Source: DATGZX01 sp035296965
GTDB lineage: Bacteria > Planctomycetota > Planctomycetia > Gemmatales > Gemmataceae
NCBI GenBank assembly: GCA_035296965.1
Contig: DATGZX010000411.1
Location: forward strand, 1 to 59,070
Length of the DNA: 59,070 nt
Direction: 5' to 3'
The notes beneath the pieces were generated by a model that saw only the letters and a program-made list of their open reading frames with translations, was not told the origin of the DNA and searched no databases. Shown one piece after another: positions 19,357-27,127 of the stretch. The position numbers and the translations under genes were made by a program. Position 1 is the stretch's first letter; every line of letters starts with the position of its first letter.

Positions 19357-19372
19357 TGGCATGCGAATTGCT
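19357..19372 (+). promoter_or_regulatory. Sigma-54-type promoter of the ammonium transporter
   Basis: TGGCATGCGAATTGCT matches the sigma-54 (RpoN) -24/-12 consensus TGGCACG-N4-TTGCW with one mismatch, and has the invariant GG-N10-GC spacing. It is 76 bases before the amt ATG at 19448. Expected transcription would start near 19382-19386. Sigma-54 control of ammonium transporter/P-II operons under nitrogen limitation is well established in other bacteria. Confidence 0.75.
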
Positions 19373-19447
19373 CCCCCGCCTTCCACTCACGCTTTGTGCC
19401 ACTCTCCCCGTTTGCGGTGCGCGCTAGCGCCGATGGAGCGTTTTTCT

Positions 19448-21160
19448 ATGAAGCAACTACTCTTATCCCTGCTGGCCGCCGCGGTCTTGGTTCTCACGCT
19501 GGCTCCAGTCCACGCCGACCCGCCAGTTCCCGACAACGCGCAGAAGCCAGCGGACGCTCCCAAGGAGGAACCCAAAGTCGATGGGGGCGATACAGCCTGG
19601 ATGCTGATTTCGACGGGCCTCGTCCTCCTGATGGTGCCAGGGCTTGCCCTCTTCTACGGTGGCATGGTGCGGCGTAGGAACGTGCTCGGCACCATGATGC
19701 ACAGCATGGTAGCTCTGGCGATTGTTGGAATCCAATGGGTGCTTTTTGGGTATGCGCTGGCGTTTGGCGATTCTCAGGGCGGCTTGCTGGGCTGGAAATT
19801 GGAATATCTAGGTCTCCAAGGGGTTCTCTCCAACGCCATCTATCCGGGCACGCATATCCCGATTTTCGTTCATTGCATGTACCAGGGCATGTTCGCCATC
19901 ATCACCCCGGCTCTTATCAGCGGAGCGATTGCCGAGCGTGTTCGTTTTGGTCCTTACTGCCTGTTTATCTTGCTCTGGGCGGTCCTGGTTTACGATCCAC
20001 TCGCTCACTGGGTGTGGGCCGTGGACCCGGCAGGGCAGGCCTCCGGCTGGCTCGGTAAGATGGGTGCCCTCGATTTTGCCGGTGGAACGGTGGTCCACAT
20101 TGCCGCCGGTCTATCTGGCCTCGCAGCCATTCTGGTCCTGCGCAAGCGCATCGGTTATCCCGAGCACGCGATGCATCCCAACAGCATGGTGCTAACGCTC
20201 CTCGGGGCCGGGTTGCTTTGGTTCGGCTGGTTCGGTTTCAACGGCGGCAGCGCCTTGGCCAGCAACGGTTTAGCGGGGGCCGCCCTCACGGCTTCTCAGG
20301 TGGCCGCGGCTGCAGCTGCCTTGAGCTGGATGCTGGCAGAGTGGCTGCACAAGGGAAAACCGACCGCCCTGGGTCTTGCCTCAGGCGTGGTTGCAGGCCT
20401 GGTGGCCATCACTCCCGCCTCCGGTTTCGTGACGCCGCTCAGCGCTCTCGTGATCGGGTTGATTGCCGGATTGGTCTGTTATGCCGCGGTATGCCTCAAA
20501 CCGTTCTTCAAATACGACGACTCACTGGACGCTTTTGGCGTTCACGGCGTCGGCGGCTTCCTGGGAGCCCTGTTGACGGGTGTCTTCGCCTCGCAGGCTC
20601 TGTATCAAGCCGGCTCTGGTAGCACGGATCCACTTGGGGCTCTGAAGGATGGCCATGACCACTTGGCGCAAATCGGCGTCCAGCTGCTTGCGGCAGTCGT
20701 GGCCGTGGTGTATTCCTTCGTCGTGACGTTGGTGCTTGTGAAGGTCGTCGACCTGCTGGGCGGCTTCACCCTCGACGCCAAGGCGGAGGGCGAAGGACTC
20801 GACCGCAGCGAGCATGGCGAAGTTGGCTTCGACCTGGGACCGGCTCTCGAACTGGTAGCGGAAGGTCCGCCACAGGAGCCTCGGGCGGCCAGGGTCCCGC
20901 CGAACGGCCAGCGGCGTTTTACGGTCGTCGTGGAAGGCCCCAGCAACGGTGACCTGATCCATGCCTGGTCGCAGCTCTGTCAGGCGGGTCCAAAGCCGCC
21001 CAGCCCGCAATTTCGCGCGGTCTATCCGCATATTACCACGGTGCAGGGCAATCGCTTTCGCTTCCGCGGCGGCGACGCCAAGGAAATGAAAGAAAACCTC
21101 GAACGCCTCTTCCAGGACTCTCTAGATGGGACAGCGGTGCGGGCCCACGTTGAATCATGA
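19448..21160 (+). CDS. amt: Ammonium transporter (Amt family) with C-terminal extension
   Basis: A 570-residue inner-membrane ammonium channel. A signal peptide (LLLSLLAAAVLVLTLAPVHA) precedes eleven hydrophobic segments. Family motifs include LALFYGGMVRRRNVLGTMM, the pore histidines in GGTVVHIAAGLSGL and FGVHGVGGFLGALL, and the cytoplasmic EGLDRSEHGE. About 105 residues follow that motif, where most Amt proteins end. They form a small predicted alpha/beta domain (RRFTVVVEGPSNGD..., FRFRGGDAKEMKENLERLFQD) that I do not recognise. I start at 19448, with GGAG upstream. Earlier starts at 19361 or 19433 would lie on or just after the sigma-54-type promoter. A P-II gene follows 144 bases downstream. 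Confidence 0.93.
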   Translation: MKQLLLSLLAAAVLVLTLAPVHADPPVPDNAQKPADAPKEEPKVDGGDTAWMLISTGLVLLMVPGLALFYGGMVRRRNVLGTMMHSMVALAIVGIQWVLFGYALAFGDSQGGLLGWKLEYLGLQGVLSNAIYPGTHIPIFVHCMYQGMFAIITPALISGAIAERVRFGPYCLFILLWAVLVYDPLAHWVWAVDPAGQASGWLGKMGALDFAGGTVVHIAAGLSGLAAILVLRKRIGYPEHAMHPNSMVLTLLGAGLLWFGWFGFNGGSALASNGLAGAALTASQVAAAAAALSWMLAEWLHKGKPTALGLASGVVAGLVAITPASGFVTPLSALVIGLIAGLVCYAAVCLKPFFKYDDSLDAFGVHGVGGFLGALLTGVFASQALYQAGSGSTDPLGALKDGHDHLAQIGVQLLAAVVAVVYSFVVTLVLVKVVDLLGGFTLDAKAEGEGLDRSEHGEVGFDLGPALELVAEGPPQEPRAARVPPNGQRRFTVVVEGPSNGDLIHAWSQLCQAGPKPPSPQFRAVYPHITTVQGNRFRFRGGDAKEMKENLERLFQDSLDGTAVRAHVES

Positions 21161-21304
21161 CAAGGTGACAAGGCTACAAGACGACGAGGCGACACATGCC
21201 CCGTCCGTCTTGCAGCCAACCACTACGCACTCGAGATGACCTCACCCCCAAAATCATATCTTGTCATGGTGTTGCCTTGTCTTGTCTCCCAAGGGTAAAC
21301 AGCA

Positions 21305-21658
21305 ATGAAGATGATCGTCGCGATCATTCGGCCGGAAAAACTCGAAGCGGTGCAGGCAGCCCTCAACGAGTCTGACGTCTATCTCATGACCGTCAGCGAT
21401 GTGCGTGGCTGCGGCCGGCAGCGCGGCTACACCGAGGTGTACCGCGGCACCGAGTTTCAGGTGCGCTTGCTTCCCAAGCTCAAGCTGGAGATCGCCGTCA
21501 ACGAAGCCTTTGTCGAGGCCACCGTGGAAGCGATTGTTCATGCTGCCCGCACCGGCGACACGGGCCAGATCGGCGACGGTAAGATTTTTGTCCTGTCGCT
21601 CGATGACTGCATTCGTATTCGCACAGGGGAGCGCGGCGGGCCAGCGATCGGGCCTTGA
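21305..21658 (+). CDS. glnK: P-II nitrogen regulatory protein (GlnB/GlnK family)
   Basis: A 117-residue trimeric signal protein that senses ATP/ADP and 2-oxoglutarate and usually gates the adjacent Amt channel. Signatures are the T-loop GYTEVYRGTEFQV (about residues 41-53), the B-loop TGQIGDGKIFVLS, and IRIRTGE in the C-loop. At position 51, where enterobacterial and many other P-II proteins carry the uridylylated Tyr, this protein has Phe; Tyr46 is kept and residue 49 is Thr. Uridylylation at the canonical site is therefore not possible. Linkage to amt supports the GlnK role. Confidence 0.95.
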   Translation: MKMIVAIIRPEKLEAVQAALNESDVYLMTVSDVRGCGRQRGYTEVYRGTEFQVRLLPKLKLEIAVNEAFVEATVEAIVHAARTGDTGQIGDGKIFVLSLDDCIRIRTGERGGPAIGP

Positions 21659-21688
21659 TCGATTCCCAGGCGGGCCGCAACTGATACG

Positions 21689-21735
21689 GATTCGGCGGAT
21701 TGGCGCGGATCAGATCTGCGCGAGTCCGCCGAATC
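21689..21735. repeat. Inverted repeat between P-II and TauE genes
   Basis: GATTCGGCGGA at 21689-21699 is the exact complement of TCCGCCGAATC at 21725-21735. The inner arms GCGCGGATC/GATCTGCGC pair with one mismatch. It starts 30 bases after the P-II stop and is followed by TCTTTTTCT about 15 bases later. It could act as a terminator, but its texture resembles dispersed 'GCGGATTGGCGCGGAT' repeats seen in many genomes. Confidence 0.55.
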
Positions 21736-21841
21736 GGCGTTTATCTGCGGTCTTTTTCTATAACCAAGCTGGCAACCATGTCCACCACTATAAAGAAAAT
21801 GAGCACGCAGGATTTGCAGGCACGTGGGCAACGGAGCCGGC

Positions 21842-22681
21842 ATGAACATATTGGAGTTTTCTTTCCTTGTAGGGTTTGGGTCTATGTGCGCCGGGTTCCT
21901 GGGCGCGCTGACGGGGCTGGGCGGCGGTGTGGTGATCGTGCCCTTGCTCACGATCGTCTTTGGCGTAGATATCCATTATGCCATCGGGGCCTCCCTCGTC
22001 TCGGTGATCGCCACCTCCTCCGGCGCCGCGGCGGCTTACGTGCGCGAGGGTTACTCGAACATCCGCATCGGCATGTTCCTCGAGGTGGCAACGACTTTGG
22101 GTGCCCTGGCCGGCGCCTATCTGGCGGCAATCGTCCACCCTAACGCCATCTCCATCATTTTCGGCTCCGTTCTGTTGCTATCAGCTTACTTCTCCAGCCG
22201 GAAGCACGAACACGAGTCGGGCAGCGGGCCGGCCGACGCATTGGCCACGCGCTTGCGCATGGACTCCAGCTACCCGACGCCGCAAGGGCCCAAATCTTAC
22301 CATGTCCATCATGTGCCTGCTGGCTTCGTCATGATGGTCTTGGCGGGGATTCTCTCCGGACTTCTCGGCATCGGCTCCGGAGCATTCAAGGTGCTGGCCA
22401 TGGACCAGGTGATGCGCATTCCCTTCAAGGTGTCGACGACAACGAGCAATTTCATGATCGGGGTGACGGCTGCGGCGAGCGCCGGTGTCTACTTTCATCG
22501 CGGCTACATCGACCCTGGCCTGTCGATGCCGGTCATGTTAGGCGTGCTGCTCGGTTCGATCCTGGGCGCACGCGTGTTGGTCGTTGCCAGGACGGGGATT
22601 CTGCGCCTCGTGTTCGGCCTGGTCATCGTGACGCTGGCCCTGGAGATGATTTACAAGGGACTTGGTGGAGGGTTCTTTTGA
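21842..22681 (+). CDS. TauE/SafE family sulfite/anion exporter-like permease
   Basis: A 279-residue inner-membrane protein with about eight hydrophobic segments. The internally duplicated family motif is visible twice: FLGALTGLGGGVVIVPLL near the N-terminus and LSGLLGIGSGAFKVLAM in the second half. These permeases are thought to move sulfite, sulfoacetate or similar anions. A cytoplasmic loop near residues 120-155 is His/Ser-rich. I chose the ATG at 21842, with CGGAG upstream; an in-frame GTG at 21824 is possible. The next gene starts one base after the stop, so the two are translationally linked. Confidence 0.9.
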   Translation: MNILEFSFLVGFGSMCAGFLGALTGLGGGVVIVPLLTIVFGVDIHYAIGASLVSVIATSSGAAAAYVREGYSNIRIGMFLEVATTLGALAGAYLAAIVHPNAISIIFGSVLLLSAYFSSRKHEHESGSGPADALATRLRMDSSYPTPQGPKSYHVHHVPAGFVMMVLAGILSGLLGIGSGAFKVLAMDQVMRIPFKVSTTTSNFMIGVTAAASAGVYFHRGYIDPGLSMPVMLGVLLGSILGARVLVVARTGILRLVFGLVIVTLALEMIYKGLGGGFF

Positions 22682-22682
22682 C

Positions 22683-23081
22683 ATGGAAAACCAGCCCAGA
22701 GGATGGACGGACCAGCAGGTAGAGCATTTTGTGGGGGCGCTCCTGCTGGTCGGCGTGCTTGTGTCGGCCACGTGCGTTGTAGTTGGCGGCGTGGTGTACC
22801 TGTATCGCCATGCCGGCGAACCGCCGGAGTATCATGAGTTCATCGGCGAGCCGCCGAATTTGCGATCGCTCAAGGGCGTCGCCGCCCAGGTATGGGCATT
22901 CCGAGGAAGGGGAATCATCCAGCTCGGGCTATTGCTGCTCATCGCGACACCGCTGGCCCGCGTGATCTTTTCCGTGCTTGCCTTCGCGCGCCAGCGTGAC
23001 TGGACCTACGTGGTCGTAACTCTGCTCGTGCTCGCTGTTCTGCTCTTTAGTCTTTTTGGCGAGAGTTCCTGGTCGGCGTGA
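22683..23081 (+). CDS. DUF1634 membrane protein
   Basis: A 132-residue protein with three hydrophobic segments: FVGALLLVGVLVSATCVVVGGVVYLY, GIIQLGLLLLIATPLARVIFSVLAF and YVVVTLLVLAVLLFSLF. This matches the DUF1634 family, whose genes regularly sit directly downstream of TauE/SafE permeases, as here (one base apart). It is probably an accessory subunit of that permease. A GTG at 22662 in the same frame would overlap the permease gene. Confidence 0.85.
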   Translation: MENQPRGWTDQQVEHFVGALLLVGVLVSATCVVVGGVVYLYRHAGEPPEYHEFIGEPPNLRSLKGVAAQVWAFRGRGIIQLGLLLLIATPLARVIFSVLAFARQRDWTYVVVTLLVLAVLLFSLFGESSWSA

Positions 23082-23289
23082 GCCATCGAACAGAGGGGCT
23101 CCAGGAGCGCTGCCGATTCCTCAGAAACCGGTTGACAGTGCACTTTGGGTCTCTTACAGTGAATCAAGAGCGACCCACGATGGGTAGAAGGATAGGTGGA
23201 ATCGGGCAGGGATAGCTCCTCCTGTGCGAATCAGCGGCACAGGCGGGGTTATTCACAGTTCCGGCAAGACTTGAGCCGGGCAAGAAAAC

Positions 23290-23481
23290 TCATCGGGGCA
23301 TTTCGAATCGCGGGGCAATGATTGCCAGGGCCTCTTCCAAGGTGTGGCTGCCAGCACGTCCGTTTGTCGTCATCATCGGTTCATCATAACTTCGAGCGTA
23401 GTCCATGCGGCGCGGAGAAAAGGCCAGCTTTTGCCACTGCGCAAGATATTGTTCCCGCGCCTGCCAGAAGGAGGTCGACAT
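23290..23481 (-). CDS. Possible small hypothetical protein, divergent start shared with BON-like gene
   Basis: A 63-codon frame whose ATG is the reverse complement of the same CATG that starts the BON-like gene at 23480. A GGAG lies about 11 bases upstream on this strand. The peptide has a plausible mix of aromatic and charged residues (FWQAREQYLAQWQKLAF, HTLEEALAIIAPRF). I know no homologue, so it may be non-coding. It would occupy most of the otherwise empty 23082-23479 stretch, whose only other feature is a small hairpin at 23221-23243 (CCTGTGC/GCACAGG). Confidence 0.3.
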   Translation of the reverse strand: MSTSFWQAREQYLAQWQKLAFSPRRMDYARSYDEPMMTTNGRAGSHTLEEALAIIAPRFEMPR

Positions 23482-23782
23482 GCCAGTGAATGCTCCGGCC
23501 CAGTCCGTCTTGCAAGAGACCGCCTGGACAGTCGAGCAACGAATCCTGCGATCCACGCGCGGCCGAATCCATCAGTTGACGGTAGAGGCGGCGGCGGACC
23601 ATCTCACTGTCCGTGCCTATGCGCCGTCTTACTTCGTCAAACAACTGGTGATCCAGGCTGTCATGGATGCGCTGGGGCAGCCAGGTTCTGTGCCTGTGGA
23701 TCTGGACGTGCGCGTAATGGCCGACAGGCCTCGAGCCCCGGAAGGGACCAGCCGCGCTATAGCGGTCTGGTCGCAGGCTTAG
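23480..23782 (+). CDS. Small BON-like domain protein
   Basis: A 100-residue cytoplasmic protein. The middle region GRIHQLTVEAAADHLTVRAYAPSYFVKQLVIQAVMDAL has the alternating beta-strand/helix pattern of a single BON domain. No signal peptide is present. I chose the ATG at 23480 because AAGGAGG lies seven bases upstream; the open frame extends back to 23405. Small stand-alone BON-like proteins are common in planctomycetes, with no known role. Confidence 0.65.
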   Translation: MPVNAPAQSVLQETAWTVEQRILRSTRGRIHQLTVEAAADHLTVRAYAPSYFVKQLVIQAVMDALGQPGSVPVDLDVRVMADRPRAPEGTSRAIAVWSQA

Positions 23783-23927
23783 AAAGCCTTCGGCAGGAAG
23801 AACCGGACGGGGAAGCTGAGCCTGGCGCGGAGTCCAGGCGGCTGCTCCGTTGGGCCGTAATCGATCACGGGCACGCTAGATATCGAGAAGATGATTACCC
23901 AATGCGAACCGTCCGCAAGACGCAGGC

Positions 23928-25772
23928 CTATTCAGGCCGTTCACGCACGTTGAATTCCAGCTTCCAGCGCTGCTTGTTGTCGCGGCTAAGGCACCATAAC
24001 TCGAGCGTGCCGACCTCGGTCACCTTGGTGTGCAAATGCACCGGCACCATGCGGCCCTCGTTGCCGGGCGCTTCGAGAGTTGTCGCCAGCGGATCGAGTT
24101 CATCGATCTGGCCTTCCCATTCCTCCACAAGCGTTCCAACCGGGTCGTTGCGCCGCGTGGTCGAGCCAAGGAACCGAAATTCGGCCGGCTCACCCACAAC
24201 CAGGCCAAATTCCTGCCCCGGCACATCCGCCTCGGTGCCCTCTTCCATGCCGAAGGGGACCACGCACAGCGCCTTGAGCGGCGGCGCATTTCCCGGGACA
24301 GCGGGCAGCGACGATTCGATGCCGACGTAATAGGAACGCGGTGCCCCGCCGCGAATACGCACGCCTCGACCGCGGCGCACCATGCCGTAGTAGGCTGCGC
24401 CACGCGCCACCGCCAAGTCGAGATCATTGCCTTGCAAGACCTTCACAGGAGGTGCGCCGGCCTTTTCGGCCCACTGATTCAACTGCGCGATCAGGCGTTG
24501 CCGCAAAGGCTCTGCCTTGAAAACGCCGCCGTTGAACAGGACAGCGGTTGGCTGCGACACCGGCTTCTTCTTCCCCCGGCGACTCGGCGCCCGTTGGACC
24601 AGCACCTCCGCATTCCGCTGCAAGAAGGCGGCAAGGTGTTTGGTCACGGCAGGGTCGGTGGCATAGGGAAGGCCCAGTTCTTGAAACCCGACAGTCCGCT
24701 GGCGCTGAGGCTCGGCATCCGGCGGACATTGCGGGAAGAATCCCTCCACCAGAACGCGTTCCACCTCTGCGCGCGTCAGCTCCCCCTTGAGGGTGCCGCC
24801 AATGACCTTGCTGCCCCGGCCCAGGACTGTAACGGGAGCGCTGGCAAGCTTGGGGTCGCTGAAGAGCGCTTCCTTGGCCATTCGGCAACTATGCCAGAGC
24901 ATCTGCATCTGCCCGGCATCGATCTTGACGCCCTTCTGAGCAAAGTGTTGCGCAGCGGCGTGAGCGAGGGCCAGGTCCATGTTGTCGCCGCCCAGCAAAA
25001 TGTGATCGCCAACGGCAACCCGTGTCAGTGCTAGTTGTCCCCCCTCTTCGCTCACTGCGATAAGCGTGAGGTCGGTCGTGCCGCCGCCCACGTCGCACAC
25101 GAGCACGACGTCGCCTACTTCAACTTGCTTCCGCCAAAGCTCATGATTGGCATCGATCCAGGCGTAGAATGCGGCTTGCGGCTCCTCGAGCAAGGTGATC
25201 TGCTCCAGCCCGGCGGCGCGAGCTGCCTCGACAGTCAGCTCGCGAGCGACCGCATCGAACGACGCGGGCACGGTCAGGATGATGTCCTGCTGTTCGAGGC
25301 GATTTCCGGCAACGTCCTTGGCGACGACGTAGTCCCAGGCCTCGCGGAAGTGTCTCAAATACTGCGTGCTGGCTTCCAGCGGCGACATGCGCCGCCCATT
25401 ATCGGGCGCTTTCCAGGGCAAGACGGGCCCACGTCGGTCGATGCCCGCATAGCAGAGCCATGACTTTGCCGAGGAGATCAGTCGCGTCGGCACCTGGCTG
25501 CCAAAGTTGCGGGCAAACTCGCCTACGGCGTAATCGCGGTCGGATGCCCAGGGCAGGCCCAGGCTCCCCGCGGGAAGTTCATTCGGTCCCGGCAGATAAA
25601 GGAACGAGGGCAGGAGGGGGCGTTCTTCCACCGCGCCGGTTTGCACAACCTGGGGCACGGCCAGGTGGGTCGGTACTGTTTCTTCGCTGACAGGCTGACC
25701 GGTATCCACATAGGAGAGAGCGCTATTGGTGGTTCCCAGGTCGAGGCCGACGACGAAACGAGACGTGGGCAC
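23928..25772 (-). CDS. Hsp70/DnaK family protein
   Basis: A 614-residue actin/Hsp70-fold ATPase. Phosphate-1 motif DLGTTNSALSYV is at residues 10-21, phosphate-2 motif VLVCDVGGGTTDLTLI follows, and the adenosine region includes VLFNGGVFKAEPLRQRL. The C-terminal part is a beta-rich stretch unlike the DnaK peptide-binding domain (VGEPAEFRFLGSTTRR, NEGRMVPVHLHTKVTEVGTLELW). The GTG at 25772 has GGGAGG just upstream. Such Hsp70-like genes are usually found beside a DUF2760 gene, as here, and often beside a second, longer Hsp70-like gene, which is missing. A 114-base terminal-inverted-repeat element separates it from its DUF2760 partner. Confidence 0.92.
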   Translation of the reverse strand: MPTSRFVVGLDLGTTNSALSYVDTGQPVSEETVPTHLAVPQVVQTGAVEERPLLPSFLYLPGPNELPAGSLGLPWASDRDYAVGEFARNFGSQVPTRLISSAKSWLCYAGIDRRGPVLPWKAPDNGRRMSPLEASTQYLRHFREAWDYVVAKDVAGNRLEQQDIILTVPASFDAVARELTVEAARAAGLEQITLLEEPQAAFYAWIDANHELWRKQVEVGDVVLVCDVGGGTTDLTLIAVSEEGGQLALTRVAVGDHILLGGDNMDLALAHAAAQHFAQKGVKIDAGQMQMLWHSCRMAKEALFSDPKLASAPVTVLGRGSKVIGGTLKGELTRAEVERVLVEGFFPQCPPDAEPQRQRTVGFQELGLPYATDPAVTKHLAAFLQRNAEVLVQRAPSRRGKKKPVSQPTAVLFNGGVFKAEPLRQRLIAQLNQWAEKAGAPPVKVLQGNDLDLAVARGAAYYGMVRRGRGVRIRGGAPRSYYVGIESSLPAVPGNAPPLKALCVVPFGMEEGTEADVPGQEFGLVVGEPAEFRFLGSTTRRNDPVGTLVEEWEGQIDELDPLATTLEAPGNEGRMVPVHLHTKVTEVGTLELWCLSRDNKQRWKLEFNVRERPE

Positions 25773-25916
25773 GATTCCTCCCAAGCGCTGAAGAAACGCA
25801 AGGCCGGGCGACAATGCCTGGCGGCTCTTTCATTGTAGATCGTCGATCCGGAAAGAGGGAACTCCCGGTGTGAGCAAATCCCGTCAAACCGCCGTCGCAT
25901 TCAGCAGCTTTTGCAC

Positions 25917-26030
25917 AGAGCGTGTTGAAAAAGGGGTCCGACCCCTTGAGTTCTGCAGAGGCTGGTCGCTCAGAAATGGGCGAAGTGCCTTGATTCTCCA
26001 GGGGGTCAGACCCCTTTTTCAACACGCTCT
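25917..26030. mobile_element. 114-bp MITE-like element with 29-bp terminal inverted repeats
   Basis: Positions 25917-25945 (AGAGCGTGTTGAAAAAGG...) and 26002-26030 are inverted copies with one mismatch. Each arm ends in a nested palindrome GGGGTC(C/A)GACCCC. No gene lies inside. The last element base supplies the final A of the DUF2760 TGA stop codon. No target-site duplication is obvious. A partial relative begins at 38936. Confidence 0.75.
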
Positions 26031-26623
26031 CAGGGCAGCTCCACCTCGGCGGGCATCAGAATAAATTCATCTTGCCCCTCGGGCGGCGGCGCCAGCTTGA
26101 TCTCCTTGACGCGCCAACCATGATGCTGCAGGGTGCCCTTGAACGGCGGCTGACCCGTTACGTTGCCTGTCAGACGAATGGCAGCCGGATCGAAACCGGT
26201 GGTCACTTCGATGGTTGCCCCCTCCTGCTGCGGTAGGACCGGTTGCAGCACCAGGTGATCCTTGAGAGCAATTTGGCACTGCCTGTGAATATCGCGGACG
26301 GCAGCGCCGATCTGGGCATCGGGATAGGACTCGATGTCTTCAAGCAAGAAGTCGAGCAGCCGGCCTTCCCGCTGGAGCAGGGCCAGAAGGCGCAACGGAG
26401 CCCCGGAAGGCTTGGGCGGCATTGCCGGCTTCGGCGCAGGCGGCGCCAGGAGCGGCGCAACCTTGGCTGCAAATTCCGCATTCGTCAGGACGCGCCAATC
26501 AGAGCGAAGAGCCAGACCAATCCTGCCAACGTTGAACCCGCCGGCGAACAAATAGATGACCCAATAAAACAGAAGCACGCCGGCGAGCACGATCATCGCG
26601 ATCAAGAGCGGAGAATATTCCAT
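26030..26623 (-). CDS. DUF2760 domain protein
   Basis: A 197-residue protein with one N-terminal membrane segment (LLIAMIVLAGVLLFYWVIYLFAGG). A DUF2760 domain follows with LRLLALLQREGRLLDFLLEDIESYPDAQIGAAVRDIH and a beta-rich end (IEVTTGFDPAAIRLTGNVTG...). These proteins are regularly encoded next to Hsp70-like genes and are presumed partners. I chose the ATG at 26623; the frame remains open to 26818, but that part is translation of the inverted repeat at 26668-26760. The stop codon is completed by the first base of the neighbouring element. Confidence 0.88.
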   Translation of the reverse strand: MEYSPLLIAMIVLAGVLLFYWVIYLFAGGFNVGRIGLALRSDWRVLTNAEFAAKVAPLLAPPAPKPAMPPKPSGAPLRLLALLQREGRLLDFLLEDIESYPDAQIGAAVRDIHRQCQIALKDHLVLQPVLPQQEGATIEVTTGFDPAAIRLTGNVTGQPPFKGTLQHHGWRVKEIKLAPPPEGQDEFILMPAEVELP

Positions 26624-26667
26624 GACCCCAGCCTGAGTTGAGTGTGTGAGGCGAGCGGCAGCGAATG

Positions 26668-26760
26668 TTCTCCCCTCGCCCCGGTACTCCGGGGAGAGGG
26701 GTCGGGGGTGAGGCCCCTCACCCCCGACCCCTCTCCCCCGAAGCGGGGGAGAGGGGAGAA
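26668..26760. repeat. 93-bp intergenic palindrome with two internal hairpins
   Basis: The ends TTCTCCCCTC and GAGGGGAGAA are complementary. The core pairs GGGGAGAGGGGTCGGGGG with its complement around a centre near 26714, and each half also folds on itself (CCCCggtactccGGGG; CCCCCgaagcGGGG). Read in frame it gives the GEGSGVRPLTPDPSP-type peptide often seen in misannotated N-termini. It is a widely dispersed repeat type. The rest of the 500-base gap 26624-27127 shows nothing recognisable beyond the presumed divergent promoters. Confidence 0.75.
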
Positions 26761-27127
26761 TATTATCTGCCTCTCGCCTGGGAATCCAGCCGGCACTCCC
26801 GGCAGAGCGAATCTGCAAGGCTTTTATAGCGACGGGGCAGTGCCGAGAAAGGGCCGGATCTTGACCCGCGCCGCCAGAAGCATTAGCATGAGTTGTAAGA
26901 TTATCTCAAGTATTGCCGTTCCGCTTAGCAGACCAAAGGCTCCGCTGCTTCGGTTTGCTCATCATTCGCAGCGGACCAGCCTGACAGGTAAGCCCATTTC
27001 GCCCGGGCTCGTCTCCCCAACGAGGCAGCAGTTACGGTTACGGATCGTCGTCTGCTGTTCGCTCGATAGCCCCGCAGGGAAGCACCGCTTATATCGAGTC
27101 CTTCCCTCCAACGCCAAGGAACCGATG

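Noticed and set aside
19361..19447. Upstream start for the ammonium transporter
   Set aside because: It would lie on the sigma-54-type promoter and move the signal peptide 29 residues inside the protein.
26642..27127. N-terminal extension of the PPC protein by about 160 residues
   Set aside because: The extension translates the intergenic palindrome (GEGSGVRPLTPDPSP-type peptide) and precedes a normal signal peptide.
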